Assembly: GCA_023419535.1 (NCBI GenBank)
Contig: JAEZXX010000070.1
Coordinates: forward strand, 1 to 51,926
Reading direction: 5' to 3'
DNA length: 51,926 bases
Origin: Pseudomonadota bacterium
GTDB taxonomy: Bacteria; Pseudomonadota; Alphaproteobacteria; Rhizobiales; Rhizobiaceae
Shown here piece after piece: positions 51,567-51,926 of this stretch. Position numbers and translations under genes: made by a program. The stretch's first letter is position 1; each line of letters begins with the position of its first letter. The notes beneath the pieces were generated by a model. That model was not told the DNA's origin, did no database searches, and saw only the letters and a program-made list of their open reading frames with translations.

Positions 51567-51652
51567 TCGCCGTTCGCAAGGCCCGCGCGGACCGCCCGAT
51601 CGGCGAGGCGCACGCGCGGGTGCCCCTTACCTGTTCCAAGGATCAAGACGTC

Positions 51653-51926
51653 ATGCTCCAGACTCCAGCCGCGGCTTCCGTCCGCGCGGAGCCGGCGCGC
51701 TCCGCCGCGCCGCTCCTCGAGGTCGAGAACGTCACGCTTCGCTACAAGACGACGAGCGTTCTTCTGACGGCGACGGACCGTGTTTCGTTCGACGTTCGGC
51801 AGTCTGACCGGTTCGTTCTTCTGGGTCCGTCGGGCTGCGGCAAGTCGACGATCCTGAAGGCGGTTGGGGGCTACATGGCGCCGTCGGAGGGCGAGATCCG
51901 GATCAAGGACCGGGTGGTCAAGGCGC
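51653..51926 (+). CDS. ABC transporter ATP-binding protein, TauB/SsuB type (3' end off window)
   Basis: Only the first 91 codons are present. A polar Ala/Pro-rich leader is followed by LLEVENVTLRYKTTSVLLTA and Walker A GPSGCGKST at about 62-70, then GGYMAPSEGEIRIKDR. It lies 86 bp after the binding-protein gene, with AAGGA about 10 bp before the ATG. The permease is presumably beyond the edge. It is homologous to, but distinct from, the ATPase at 41854-42672. Confidence 0.85.
   Translation, partial: MLQTPAAASVRAEPARSAAPLLEVENVTLRYKTTSVLLTATDRVSFDVRQSDRFVLLGPSGCGKSTILKAVGGYMAPSEGEIRIKDRVVKA

Overview
The window is very GC-rich and densely coded. It looks like chromosomal DNA of an alphaproteobacterium, most likely Hyphomicrobiales (Rhizobiales). 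The hints are an HWE-type histidine kinase, a KaiC-like ATPase paired with a hybrid kinase, Tct-type tripartite carboxylate transport with its own two-component genes, many ABC/Tct solute-binding proteins, and hydantoinase, uronate and glutaryl-CoA catabolic genes. The genus is not resolved. No rRNA, tRNA, CRISPR array, insertion sequence or phage gene was recognised. Both ends cut through ABC transporter genes, and the first 23 bases are almost pure G and may be an artefact.

Layout. 1-3306 (minus): ribose-type sugar ABC transporter (permease, ATPase, DUF2291 protein) with no binding protein upstream. 3811-10110 (plus): TctCBA carboxylate transporter, an OmpR-type regulator, and a histidine kinase continuous in one frame with a periplasmic solute-binding protein, the most unusual gene here. 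10391-12848: GAF-PAS-GAF-HWE kinase and a single-domain receiver. 12934-14572: SDR dehydrogenase and FAH-family hydrolase, resembling the end of a non-phosphorylating deoxysugar pathway. 14788-18960: KaiC-like double RecA ATPase, an abutting hybrid histidine kinase, and a DUF4166 protein. 18964-22557: TetR repressor divergent from an HlyD/DHA2 efflux pair, with a 25-bp perfect palindrome between them.

22704-34977 is a metabolic region: M20 amidohydrolase, SelO, a frameshifted FAD oxidoreductase, hydantoinase/oxoprolinase A and B subunits, a uronate dehydrogenase-like SDR, a DHDPS-family lyase/deaminase, glutaryl-CoA dehydrogenase and a CaiB-type CoA transferase. 35092-39945 holds a membrane protein, a mini-XRE regulator, a multi-PAS LuxR-type regulator, a CsbD-like stress protein, a stand-alone BLUF blue-light sensor and a ribokinase-like kinase.

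39971-47365 looks like organosulfur acquisition: a minus-strand ABC operon carrying two different binding proteins, and, divergently, an Rrf2 regulator, an FAD/NAD(P)-binding protein and the FMNH2-dependent alkanesulfonate monooxygenase SsuD. 47580-51926: AraC regulator, aldo/keto reductase, GntR/FCD regulator, and the start of another ABC operon whose binding protein is related to the two above.

Overall the window is a sensory and nutrient-scavenging region. The observations most worth checking are the kinase/binding-protein fusion, the KaiC-kinase pair without KaiA or KaiB, the two-binding-protein ABC operon, and three well-formed candidate operator sites.
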